This document shows, in pieces, positions 6,810 through 13,302 of a stretch of DNA of 13,302 bases. Source of the stretch: Oscillospiraceae bacterium (GTDB lineage Bacteria > Bacillota_A > Clostridia > Oscillospirales > Ruminococcaceae). The position numbers and the translations under genes were made by a program. The notes below the pieces were generated by a model. The model saw only the letters and a list, made by a program, of their open reading frames with translations. It had not been told where the DNA came from and searched no databases. Location: positions 1-13,302 of the forward strand of contig JAGBFE010000285.1 of NCBI GenBank assembly GCA_018109965.1, in the 5' to 3' direction. The stretch's first letter is position 1. Every line of letters begins with the position of its first letter.

Positions 6810-7361
6810 ATGTCAGAGTCTTTACTTATACACCATTGCTCCCCCACCCTCGCAGGTGTAAAAACAGGCAATCTGTTTACTTGTAACTGTAAATGCAAAA
6901 AAGAAGTCAACAAAGAAATACGCCGTTTAAACCGTATTCTTGTTCCAAAAGGTCTTCGCATTATTCCTTTGAGATTTCATAACGGCAAAGCGCTGATATA
7001 TGTATACCGTCCTGAAAAACTTACAGGTGATTTGAACAATCAAATGGCATCTGCCCTGCTCAGGCAGTGCGGTTATCCGCTGAAAAGCAGCAATTACTGC
7101 GTGATTGAACTTATAAAGAGATTGGACCTTTCAAATGATTTTCCTCACGAAATAGGGCTGTTTTTGGGCTATCCGCCCGAAGATGTTAACGGCTTTATCA
7201 ATGACAAACCGCAAAACTGCAAATACACAGGTGTATGGAAAGTTTACGGTGATGTGGACAGTGCAAAAAAGACATTTGCAAGATACAAAAAATGCTCCGA
7301 AATATATCGACGCAGATTTTCTGACGGATGCAGTATTGAACAGCTTGCAATATGCGTTTAA
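6810..7361 (+). CDS. DUF3793 family protein
   Basis: A 183-residue soluble protein of unknown function. Recognisable family features are SPTLAGVKTGNLF (11-23), LIYVYRP (62-68), FPHEIGLFLGYPPEDVNGFI (111-130), CKYTGVWKVYGD (137-148) and KKCSEIYRRR (160-169). It is Cys-rich, with a Cys25-x-Cys-x-Cys29 cluster after the first motif, and has no signal peptide or membrane segment. As I recall, members often sit near feoAB or flavodoxin genes in Clostridia, which suggests a link to iron or redox metabolism; here the gene stands alone, and nothing in the window identifies its partners. AAGGAG lies 7 bases before the ATG at 6810. A strong promoter and two copies of a palindromic operator precede it, so expression is probably tightly controlled. 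It is closed by the hairpin at 7422-7462. I know of no established biochemical activity for the family. Confidence 0.85.
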   Translation: MSESLLIHHCSPTLAGVKTGNLFTCNCKCKKEVNKEIRRLNRILVPKGLRIIPLRFHNGKALIYVYRPEKLTGDLNNQMASALLRQCGYPLKSSNYCVIELIKRLDLSNDFPHEIGLFLGYPPEDVNGFINDKPQNCKYTGVWKVYGDVDSAKKTFARYKKCSEIYRRRFSDGCSIEQLAICV

Positions 7362-7421
7362 TAACAAACTGACAAGTTTTTCTCCTCCCTCTGAGATTTC
7401 TTGTTTATTGGAATAAATATG

Positions 7422-7462
7422 AAAACAACGGATTGCTATAAACAGGCAATCCGCTGTTTTTT
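7422..7462 (+). terminator. Terminator of the DUF3793 gene
   Basis: The stem is AAAACA-A-CGGATTGC (7422-7436) paired with GCAATCCG-C-TGTTTT (7446-7460), with one internal mismatch and a 9-base loop, and it is followed by TT. It lies about 60 bases after the stop codon. Confidence 0.85.
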
Positions 7463-7475
7463 ATTGGTCTTTTCG

Positions 7476-7504
7476 TTGATATAAGTTTTTCAATATGTTA
7501 TTAT
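7476..7504 (+). promoter_or_regulatory. Sigma-A promoter of the nucleosidase-like gene
   Basis: TTGATA (7476-7481), a 17-base spacer and TATTAT (7499-7504), with TG at the extended -10 position. The start site is expected near 7511, about 24 bases before the ATG at 7535. Confidence 0.78.
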
Positions 7505-7534
7505 AAATAAAAACAGGTCTCAAAGGAGAAAAGT

Positions 7535-8212
7535 ATGAAAACAATAGGAATGATTGTAGCTGTAGAAATAAAAGCTGTGCTTGACAGATATAGTTCTCAG
7601 CTGGAAGAAAAAAATGTTGCAGGATACAGAATTCTTGAATATAGAACAGACAAATATAACCTTGTAATTGCAAAATGCGGTGCAGGTGAAATTGCGGCAG
7701 CGGGCTGCACACAGTTTATCATCAGCGAATACAAGCCTGATATGATTATCAACTTTGGTGTTGTTGGCGGATTAACTGCCGAAATGGCAAAAACCAAAAC
7801 CTGTGTTGTGGAAAAGGTTGTGCATTACGATTTTGACACAAGTGCTGTTGATAACTGGGAAGTTGGCAGATATGCAGAATATCCCGACCCATATATCCCT
7901 ACCAACAGCGATTTGCTGCATAAGGCAATCGCAATAAACCCTGAGCTTATGCCTGTTATATGTGCATCTGCCGATAAATTTATTGCTGACCCGCAGCTTA
8001 AAGCAAATCTCAACAAACAGTTTGGCGCACATATCTGCGAAATGGAAGCTGCAGGCATTGTGCTTATCTGCAACCGCAACAATGTGCCTTGCCTGCTTAT
8101 CAAAAGTGTAAGTGACAGCATTGAAGGCGGCGCCGAAGAATTCCGCAGCACAATCAACGAAGCTGCTGCACTGTGCCTTGATATTGCTGATAAAGTAATA
8201 AGCGAATTGTAA
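7535..8212 (+). CDS. MTA/SAH-nucleosidase-like nucleoside phosphorylase-superfamily protein
   Basis: A 225-residue cytoplasmic protein of the purine nucleoside phosphorylase/MtnN fold. MtnN enzymes cleave 5'-methylthioadenosine, S-adenosylhomocysteine or 5'-deoxyadenosine to adenine and the thioribose or ribose part. Matching features are KTIGMIVAVE (2-11), CGAGEIAAA (48-56), PDMIINFGVVGGL (68-80), VVHYDFDTS (95-103), CEMEAAGIVLICNRNNVPCLLIKSVSDS (168-195). Glu171 and Asp194 correspond to the ribose-binding Glu174 and catalytic Asp197 of E. coli MtnN. However, the N-terminal AMEEE motif reads AVEIK here, so the position of catalytic Glu12 is Lys13. The segment after DFDTS also departs from the usual FGY-x-x-GQ lid. 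It may therefore have another substrate, or be a phosphorylase or a non-canonical hydrolase. AAGGAG lies 9 bases before the ATG. The gene is monocistronic and converges on the nucleoside operon. Confidence 0.82.
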   Translation: MKTIGMIVAVEIKAVLDRYSSQLEEKNVAGYRILEYRTDKYNLVIAKCGAGEIAAAGCTQFIISEYKPDMIINFGVVGGLTAEMAKTKTCVVEKVVHYDFDTSAVDNWEVGRYAEYPDPYIPTNSDLLHKAIAINPELMPVICASADKFIADPQLKANLNKQFGAHICEMEAAGIVLICNRNNVPCLLIKSVSDSIEGGAEEFRSTINEAAALCLDIADKVISEL

Positions 8213-8231
8213 TTACCATATAAATTATGCA

Positions 8232-8259
8232 AAAAACCAGGTCATATGACCTGGTTTTT
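8232..8259. terminator. Bidirectional terminator between convergent genes
   Basis: A perfect 28-base palindrome, AAAAACCAGGTCAT followed by its reverse complement. Both strands end in a T run, so it can terminate the nucleosidase-like gene on the plus strand and the aldolase operon on the minus strand. Confidence 0.92.
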
Positions 8260-8314
8260 GTTTTGTATGTAACCGTAATATATCTCAAATGATTTTTGTT
8301 TATTGCTATATTGT

Positions 8315-8986
8315 TTATTTGTCAACCGCAATATGTTTGCCCGGAAGATTCATCTTTCTGCGGATTTCGTACAGTTTTTCCACCTGTTCATCGGTAAGAG
8401 AACGCGGATTGCCTATCATTTTTGATTTGTACATCAGTTCTGCATAAAATTCGAGGGATTCAAGTTTGTGATATGCATTGAGAAGGTCAGAACCCCAGGC
8501 AAGTGCACCATGATTTTCCAGCATAACCTGGTCGTAATAAGGCAGAAACTCTTCTATTGAATCCGGCACTTCCATTGTGGATGGAGTTGCGTATTTTGCA
8601 AGCGGTACACCCCCAAGGTTGATAACAGCTTCCGGCATAATAGGGTCTGTCAGAGGCATACCACAGATTGCAAATGCTGTTGCATATATAGGGTGTGCGT
8701 GGACAACCGCTTTTACATCCGGTCTTTTTTCGTAAATGCGCATATGCATTTTGATTTCGGATGATGGGCGGAAACCTTCGTTTGCTTCCAGCACATTGCC
8801 TTTTGCATCAACTTTACAGATAAATTCCGGTGTCATAAAACCTTTGCTTACACCTGTTGGTGTGCACAGAAATTCATTGTCGTTGAGTTTTACAGAAAAG
8901 TTGCCGTCGTTTGCTGCAACCATTTTTCGGTCATAAACTCTGCGGCCGATGTCACACATCAGTTGTTTTATTTCAAATTCTGTCAT
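8315..8986 (-). CDS. Class II aldolase/adducin family protein
   Basis: A 223-residue zinc enzyme of the group that includes L-fuculose-1-phosphate aldolase, L-ribulose-5-phosphate 4-epimerase and the 5-deoxyribulose/methylthioribulose-1-phosphate aldolase. Motifs: VAANDGNFSVKL (23-34), CTPTGVSKG (41-49, phosphate binding), PSSEIKMHMRIY (74-85) with Glu77, VVHAHPIYATAFA (94-106) with zinc ligands His96 and His98, and MLENHGALAWG (155-165) with the third zinc ligand His159. These match Glu73, His92, His94 and His155 of E. coli FucA. It is the last gene of the operon, 2 bases after the amidohydrolase stop; GAGAGG within that gene's last codons serves as ribosome binding site. Family and zinc site are secure; the sugar phosphate is not determined. 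The neighbours point to a nucleoside-derived pentose phosphate rather than fuculose, since no fucose or rhamnose genes are present. Confidence 0.9.
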   Translation of the reverse strand: MTEFEIKQLMCDIGRRVYDRKMVAANDGNFSVKLNDNEFLCTPTGVSKGFMTPEFICKVDAKGNVLEANEGFRPSSEIKMHMRIYEKRPDVKAVVHAHPIYATAFAICGMPLTDPIMPEAVINLGGVPLAKYATPSTMEVPDSIEEFLPYYDQVMLENHGALAWGSDLLNAYHKLESLEFYAELMYKSKMIGNPRSLTDEQVEKLYEIRRKMNLPGKHIAVDK

Positions 8987-8988
8987 AC

Positions 8989-10263
8989 TTAACCTCTCAT
9001 TCGGCTGATGATTTCGTTTGCTTTTGCATAAACTTCCTGTGCAGGTGTGCCGATAAAGAATTTGCCGTCTTCATAAAGCACTTTACCGTTGACCATTGTC
9101 AGTTTGACATTCTGTTTGCTGCCGCTGTATACAATATTTTTTACGATATTGTTGATTGGCTGCATATTCGGCTGGTTAAGATCAATCACAATAAGGTCAG
9201 CAAATTTGCCCTCTGCAAGTACATCTGCATCTTTAAGGCCCATTGCATAGGCACCTTCAACAGTTGCCATACGCAGAACATTGTCAGCACTTACTGCTGC
9301 AGCATTGTTTTCACGTACCTTTGCAAGACCTGTAACAAGGAACATTTCGCGGAACATATCAAGACAGTTGTTGCTTGCAGGACCGTCTGTGCCGATTGCA
9401 ATGTGAACACCTTTTTCCAGCATTCTGGTTATATCTGCAATGCCGCTTGCAAGTTTCAGGTTGGATGCAGGGTTTGTAACAGCACAGATGCCTTTTTGTG
9501 CCATAATGTCAAGGTCTTCGTCTGTCATATATACACAGTGATAGCAGCTGCCGCCGTAGTCAAACATACCGAGGCTGTTAAATAGTGCTGTAGGTGTCAT
9601 GCCGTGACGTTCAATGCAGCCTTCAACTTCCCCTGCAGATTCACTGCTGTGAGTGCTGATTGGCGCTTTGTATTTTTGTACAAGTGCGGCAAGTTTTTCG
9701 AGATTTTCACGGCTGTTGGTATATTCAGCGTGGAAACCAAGCTGGAATGTGACAAGTTCTTCAGGATTGTTGTATTTGTTAAGCCATTCTTCCAGACCTT
9801 CAAAGGACTGGGAAAAATTGTTGAGGCCGCCCACCATTACTGTGCGGAAACCGCAGTCAGTTGAAGCCTGTGCGATTGTATCAGGTGTGAGATACATATC
9901 AAAGTTTGCTGTAATACCGCTTGTGAGATATTCCATAATTGCAAGCTTGGACAGATGATAAATATCGTCAGGTGTAAGCTTTGCTTCCATAGGGAATATC
10001 TGATTGTTCAGCCACTCGTGGAGCGGCAGGTCATCTGCATAGGAACGCAGAAATGTCATTGCAGAATGGGTGTGTGCATTTTTAAAGCCAGGCATTACCA
10101 CATTGCCCTCTGCATCAATCTGGCGGTCCCACTCTTCTTTTGGCGCATTTGCCGCATCACCAACATAGGAAATGCGGTTGCCTTTGATGTGAACTTCGCC
10201 CCAGAAAATATCTTTGCCCTGTTCCATTGTAAGAACGCGTGCATTGTATATACGGATATTCAT
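8989..10263 (-). CDS. Amidohydrolase, MTA/S-adenosylhomocysteine deaminase type
   Basis: A 424-residue metal-dependent amidohydrolase that probably deaminates an adenosine-like nucleoside (5'-methylthioadenosine, S-adenosylhomocysteine or 5'-deoxyadenosine) to the inosine form. Seen in order are MPGFKNAHTHSAMTFLRSYA (57-76) with metal ligands His64 and His66, the DDLPLHEWL segment (77-85) characteristic of the MtaD/SAH deaminase branch, THSSES (204-209) with His205 and Glu208, YHCVYMTDED (241-250) with His242, and AIGTDGPASNNCLDM (289-303) with Asp293. A C-terminal beta segment (ADLIVIDLNQPNMQP, 355-369) completes the composite amidohydrolase domain. Full family length. GAGGTG lies 7 bases before the ATG at 10263, which follows the permease stop by 17 bases. 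Guanine deaminase and other branches are less likely because of the DDLPLHEWL motif. The exact substrate cannot be told from sequence. Confidence 0.9.
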   Translation of the reverse strand: MNIRIYNARVLTMEQGKDIFWGEVHIKGNRISYVGDAANAPKEEWDRQIDAEGNVVMPGFKNAHTHSAMTFLRSYADDLPLHEWLNNQIFPMEAKLTPDDIYHLSKLAIMEYLTSGITANFDMYLTPDTIAQASTDCGFRTVMVGGLNNFSQSFEGLEEWLNKYNNPEELVTFQLGFHAEYTNSRENLEKLAALVQKYKAPISTHSSESAGEVEGCIERHGMTPTALFNSLGMFDYGGSCYHCVYMTDEDLDIMAQKGICAVTNPASNLKLASGIADITRMLEKGVHIAIGTDGPASNNCLDMFREMFLVTGLAKVRENNAAAVSADNVLRMATVEGAYAMGLKDADVLAEGKFADLIVIDLNQPNMQPINNIVKNIVYSGSKQNVKLTMVNGKVLYEDGKFFIGTPAQEVYAKANEIISRMRG

Positions 10264-10281
10264 AATAACACCTCGAAGAAA

Positions 10282-11244
10282 TTATCGTTTACCCTTGTCA
10301 TAAATTTCACCCAATGCTTTCGGTGCATCGTTATGTTTGGAGAAGAATACAAGCAGAAGCATTGTAAGCACATAAGGAAGAATCATAATAAGGTCAGAGA
10401 AGCTGCTTGGCAAACCTGCCGCCTGAACAAGTTGATGTCCTGCACTGTTGGCAAAACCGAACAGCATGCAGGCTGCAAGTGTAGGAACAATTTTCCAGTT
10501 GCCGAAGATAAGGGCAGCAATGGAAAGATAACCGTAACCAACATAGATACCGCTGGAATAGTTTGCACTGATTGAGTAAGCAAAGCTCATACCTGCAAGA
10601 CCGGACAAAGCACCTGAAACCATAACCGCAATAAAACGGATTTTGGCAACATCGATACCTGCTGCATCAACAGCGTGAGGGTTGTCGCCACAGGCACGGA
10701 GATGCAGACCGAATTTTGTGCGGTAAAGCACATACCAGGCAACAACTGCAACAACAATGATAATAACCTCAAACGGATAAATATCTTTAAAGAAAGCGCC
10801 CACAACAGGAATCTCGCTTAAACCCGGCACTGTCCATCTCTGGGAAACGCCAAGTTCAAATTTGTTGGATGGCTTGCCGAATGCAACGCGGTTTACAACC
10901 TTTGTCAGGAATTCTGTAAGCGCCATTGCAAGAATATTGATAACAACACCGCTGATAACCTGGTCAGCCTTGAATTTAACGCACAGAAGTGCGTGGAGCA
11001 TTGCATAGGTCATACCGCCAAGCATTGCAAAAACCATTGCTGCATAGTAAGGAATCTGGCTGTTTGCGCCCATTGACTGCATCATAAAGAATGCAACAAG
11101 GGCACCTACAAAGGCACCTGCACCCTGCAGACCTTCAAGTGCAAGGTTGGTGATGCCGCTGCGTTCAGAATAAATACCACCGATAGCCATTACAAAAAGA
11201 GGCAGGCCAAAGGATAAACCGTCTATAATAATTTTATCTACCAT
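10282..11244 (-). CDS. Nucleoside ABC transporter permease, NupQ/YufQ type
   Basis: A 320-residue inner-membrane permease of the branched BPD_transp_2 family, with about eight to ten hydrophobic segments. Family markers: ERSGITNLALEGLQGAGAF (27-45), close to the ERSGVVNIGLEG motif of nucleoside permeases, and RACGDNPHAVDAAGIDV (183-199) followed by KIRFIAVMVSGALSGLAGMS (201-220), the cytoplasmic EAA-like loop that contacts the ATPase. It pairs with the upstream permease to form the channel. The ATG overlaps the upstream stop by one base (TAATG), with GGAGGTGG about 10 bases before it, so the two permeases are translationally coupled. Substrate class (nucleosides, as in the BmpA-NupPQ-type importers) is inferred from family and from the deaminase next door; simple sugars are the alternative. 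Confidence 0.9.
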   Translation of the reverse strand: MVDKIIIDGLSFGLPLFVMAIGGIYSERSGITNLALEGLQGAGAFVGALVAFFMMQSMGANSQIPYYAAMVFAMLGGMTYAMLHALLCVKFKADQVISGVVINILAMALTEFLTKVVNRVAFGKPSNKFELGVSQRWTVPGLSEIPVVGAFFKDIYPFEVIIIVVAVVAWYVLYRTKFGLHLRACGDNPHAVDAAGIDVAKIRFIAVMVSGALSGLAGMSFAYSISANYSSGIYVGYGYLSIAALIFGNWKIVPTLAACMLFGFANSAGHQLVQAAGLPSSFSDLIMILPYVLTMLLLVFFSKHNDAPKALGEIYDKGKR

Positions 11245-12407
11245 TATTTATCCACCTCCGCTTTGTTTGCTTTTTCAATTTCTGCAATATTTTCCTTGGA
11301 ACGTTTTACAAGGTACTGAATAAATGCACCGCAGGCGCTGAACAGCAGGATAAGACCTGTGATTACCGATGCAATTTCGGCATCAAGACCTGCAGAAGAA
11401 CTCATATAGGTTTTGCCCTTACCCATAATGGAGATAAGGAATGAGGACAAAAGAATGCCCAGCGGGTTGCTGTTGCCAAGGAGTGAAACCGCAATGGCAT
11501 CAAAGCCTGTGGAAGCCAGCACCTTTGGCTGCATGGAACAGAAATAGCCAAGATAATATGTTGCGCCTGCAAGGCCGGACAATGCGCCGGAAATAAGCAT
11601 TGCCAACACCATATTTCTGCCGACATTTATGCCTGCATACTGTGCAGCCTTACGGTTTAAACCGACAGTTTTTATTTCGTAACCGAAGGTTGTTTTGTCA
11701 AAAATAAATTTGATAACAAATGCCGCTATAACAGCAAGGATAATTCCCAGAGGTATATCATATTTATAGCCGCCTATCTGTGTATTCATAAGTGTAAGGC
11801 GGGAAGCATCCGAAACATTTGTAGACTGACGGGAAACAGGGTCAACATATTTTGTGTTGATTAAAAATGCCACCACATACTGAATGATGTAGTTTATCAT
11901 AATTGAGGAAACAACCTCGTTGATATTGAATTTATACTTCAGCCATCCGATAAAAGCACCGACAAGACCGCCAACAACGATTGCAACGATAACAACAAGA
12001 GGTTTTGCAATCGGCGCAGACAGTGTGCTGTAACCGATAAGTATTGTGGAAACAAAGCCTGCAGCCAGCATCTGACCGGAAACACCAATATTGAACAAAC
12101 CTGCTTTAAGTGCAACAGCAACAGCAAGGGATGCAAAAATCATCGGAGTCCAGTAATTCATAAAGCTGAAAAAGTCTGTCAGCATGCTTTTGCCGCCTGC
12201 ATATCTGGCTTTCGGCCAGATGCCGCATCCCTGCAGCAGGTTGAGATATGCCGAAACAGGGTCTTTGCCAAGCGCAGCAATAACCAATGCGCCAACAACA
12301 AGGCTTAAAACAATTGCAAAAACCGGGATGGTGATAGCCTGATATTTTTCGTTACCGAGCAATTTTACAAAAAATCTGGTAACAGGATTAACTTTTTGTT
12401 TTTTCAT
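11244..12407 (-). CDS. Nucleoside ABC transporter permease, NupP/YufP type
   Basis: A 387-residue inner-membrane permease, the longer of the two. A basic N-terminus precedes the first membrane helix at ~24-46. A soluble loop lies at ~48-80, typical of NupP-like permeases. Markers are AGLFNIGVSGQMLAAGF (102-118) and TVGLNRKAAQYAGINVGRNM (247-266) followed by VLAMLISGALSGLAGATYYLG (267-287), the ATPase-contacting loop and its helix. The C-terminal tail after ~368 is charged and cytoplasmic. The ATG directly abuts the ATPase stop codon (TAAATG), with a GGGGGTG stretch about 10 bases upstream as ribosome binding site. It presumably heterodimerises with the next gene's product. Confidence 0.9.
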   Translation of the reverse strand: MKKQKVNPVTRFFVKLLGNEKYQAITIPVFAIVLSLVVGALVIAALGKDPVSAYLNLLQGCGIWPKARYAGGKSMLTDFFSFMNYWTPMIFASLAVAVALKAGLFNIGVSGQMLAAGFVSTILIGYSTLSAPIAKPLVVIVAIVVGGLVGAFIGWLKYKFNINEVVSSIMINYIIQYVVAFLINTKYVDPVSRQSTNVSDASRLTLMNTQIGGYKYDIPLGIILAVIAAFVIKFIFDKTTFGYEIKTVGLNRKAAQYAGINVGRNMVLAMLISGALSGLAGATYYLGYFCSMQPKVLASTGFDAIAVSLLGNSNPLGILLSSFLISIMGKGKTYMSSSAGLDAEIASVITGLILLFSACGAFIQYLVKRSKENIAEIEKANKAEVDK

Positions 12408-13302
12408 TTACTCTGTCACCCCCATCATAAACTGTCCGACTTCTTCAACTGTAAGAGATTTTGCGTCTGCCACTTTGAGAATCTGTCCGTTATAAATAAC
12501 CGCAATTGTATCCGCAAGGCCCATAACCTCATCAAGTTCAAGGGATATAAGCAAAATAGCTTTGCCCTTGTCACGCTCTGCAATAATCTGATTGTGGATA
12601 TTTTCGATAGCACCGATATCCAGACCGCGTGTTGGCTGAACAAAGATGATAAGTTCTGCATTTTGTTCTACCTCACGGGCAATAATGGCTTTCTGCTGGT
12701 TGCCGCCGGACATGGAGCATACAGTTGTCTTTATCCCCTGTCCGCTTCGGATATCATATTTATCGATAAGCTTATCGCCGAATTCATCAAATTTTTTGTG
12801 GTCAATAATACCCTTGTTTGCAAAAGGCTGCTGATAATAATTTTTAAGTGCAAGGTTATCGCTGAGAGTAAAATCCAGCACCAGACCGTATGTCTGTCTG
12901 TCTTCTGGAATATATGCTATTCCCTCGTCATTGCGTTTTCGGATATTCCAGTTGGTGATATCTTTGCCGTTGAGTGTAACTGTGCCGCCTGCTGCCTGCA
13001 TAATGCCTGTGATTGCATCGGCAATTTCTACCTGACCATTGCCCGACACACCTGCAATAGCCATAATCTCACCGCTGCGCACATCAAACGAAGCCTTTTT
13101 TACAACTTCAAAACCGTTTGCATCTTTAACTGTAAGATCTTTTACGCTCAGCACAACTTCGCCGTATTTTGCCTGTGCTTTTTCCCTTTCAAAAGAAACT
13201 TCACGGCCAACCATTTTGTTTGCCATTTCCTTGGTTGAGGTTGTGGCAACGTCCAGAACATCAATCAGTTTGCCGCGGTTGAGAATAGCACAGCGGTCAG
13301 CC
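12408..13302 (-). CDS. Nucleoside ABC transporter ATPase, C-terminal part only
   Basis: The frame is open to the right edge, so this is the 3' part of a double-ATPase protein of about 500 residues; 297 residues are visible. The first ~35 (ADRCAILNRGKLI and onward to MVGRE) are the end of the first nucleotide-binding domain and the linker, so the in-frame ATG at 13226 is internal and is not the start. The second domain holds a non-canonical Walker A, GVSGNGQVE (84-92), as is usual for the second domain of sugar and nucleoside importers, IPEDRQTYGLV (131-141), signature MSGGNQQK (197-204), Walker B AELIIFVQPTRGLDIGA (215-231) and LISLELDEVMGLAD (251-264). It powers nucleoside uptake with the two permeases. 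A BmpA-type binding lipoprotein is expected outside the window. Confidence 0.92.
   Translation of the reverse strand, partial: ADRCAILNRGKLIDVLDVATTSTKEMANKMVGREVSFEREKAQAKYGEVVLSVKDLTVKDANGFEVVKKASFDVRSGEIMAIAGVSGNGQVEIADAITGIMQAAGGTVTLNGKDITNWNIRKRNDEGIAYIPEDRQTYGLVLDFTLSDNLALKNYYQQPFANKGIIDHKKFDEFGDKLIDKYDIRSGQGIKTTVCSMSGGNQQKAIIAREVEQNAELIIFVQPTRGLDIGAIENIHNQIIAERDKGKAILLISLELDEVMGLADTIAVIYNGQILKVADAKSLTVEEVGQFMMGVTE

Noticed and set aside
13025..13060. Degenerate Walker A (GVSGNGQ without Lys) as a sign of a broken ATPase
   Set aside because: The second ATPase domain of sugar and nucleoside importers normally lacks the canonical Lys, so this is expected.
13154..13226. ATG at 13226 as start of a short single-domain ATPase
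   Set aside because: The frame continues upstream to the window edge with typical first-domain/linker sequence, so the Met is internal.
12396..13238. Plus-strand open frame opposite the ABC ATPase
   Set aside because: The minus strand encodes a clear second nucleotide-binding domain; the plus product is a Cys/Phe/Ile-rich shadow.

Overview
The window looks like chromosomal DNA of an anaerobic, probably spore-forming Firmicute of the class Clostridia. The signs are low-to-moderate GC with AT-rich intergenic regions, AGGAGG-type ribosome binding sites, near-consensus sigma-A promoters, a type A RNase P RNA, a DUF3793 protein (a family I know mainly from Clostridia), a BmpA/Nup-type nucleoside importer and a protein with a SpoIID-type domain. 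I cannot name the genus. No insertion sequence, phage block or CRISPR array is visible.

Layout from left to right. (1) On the minus strand, gdhA (NADP-type glutamate dehydrogenase) is followed after one base by an RluA-type pseudouridine synthase whose C-terminus runs off the left edge. (2) On the plus strand, a small zinc-ribbon/TM2 membrane protein is followed 14 bases later by rnpB and its terminator. (3) On the minus strand lie a SpoIID-domain protein with three C-terminal peptidoglycan-binding repeats (TTG start) and, upstream of it, a small alpha/beta-hydrolase esterase with its own promoter and terminator. (4) A gene-poor stretch leads into a minus-strand tRNA cluster transcribed Arg(TCT)-His(GTG)-Gln(TTG), with a near-perfect promoter and an extra terminator between His and Gln. 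(5) Diverging from the tRNAs, a DUF3793 gene has a strong promoter and two nearly identical 22-bp copies of a palindromic operator-like site. (6) A monocistronic MTA/SAH-nucleosidase-like gene on the plus strand converges on (7) a minus-strand operon that enters from the right edge: nucleoside ABC ATPase (N-terminus missing), two permeases, an MTA/SAH-deaminase-type amidohydrolase and a class II aldolase.

How the genes may work together. The right-hand operon has very tight junctions (0 bp, 1-bp overlap, 17 bp, 2 bp) and reads as nucleoside uptake feeding a deaminase and a sugar-phosphate aldolase. The convergent nucleosidase-like gene could act on the same class of compound. This resembles 5'-deoxynucleoside or methylthioadenosine salvage through a class II aldolase, but the kinase and isomerase steps are not in the window and the substrate is an inference.

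Most worth a second look: the duplicated operator in front of the DUF3793 gene, the nucleosidase-like protein with Lys where the family has a catalytic Glu, the nucleoside/aldolase operon, and the SpoIID-peptidoglycan-binding protein that lacks a signal peptide.
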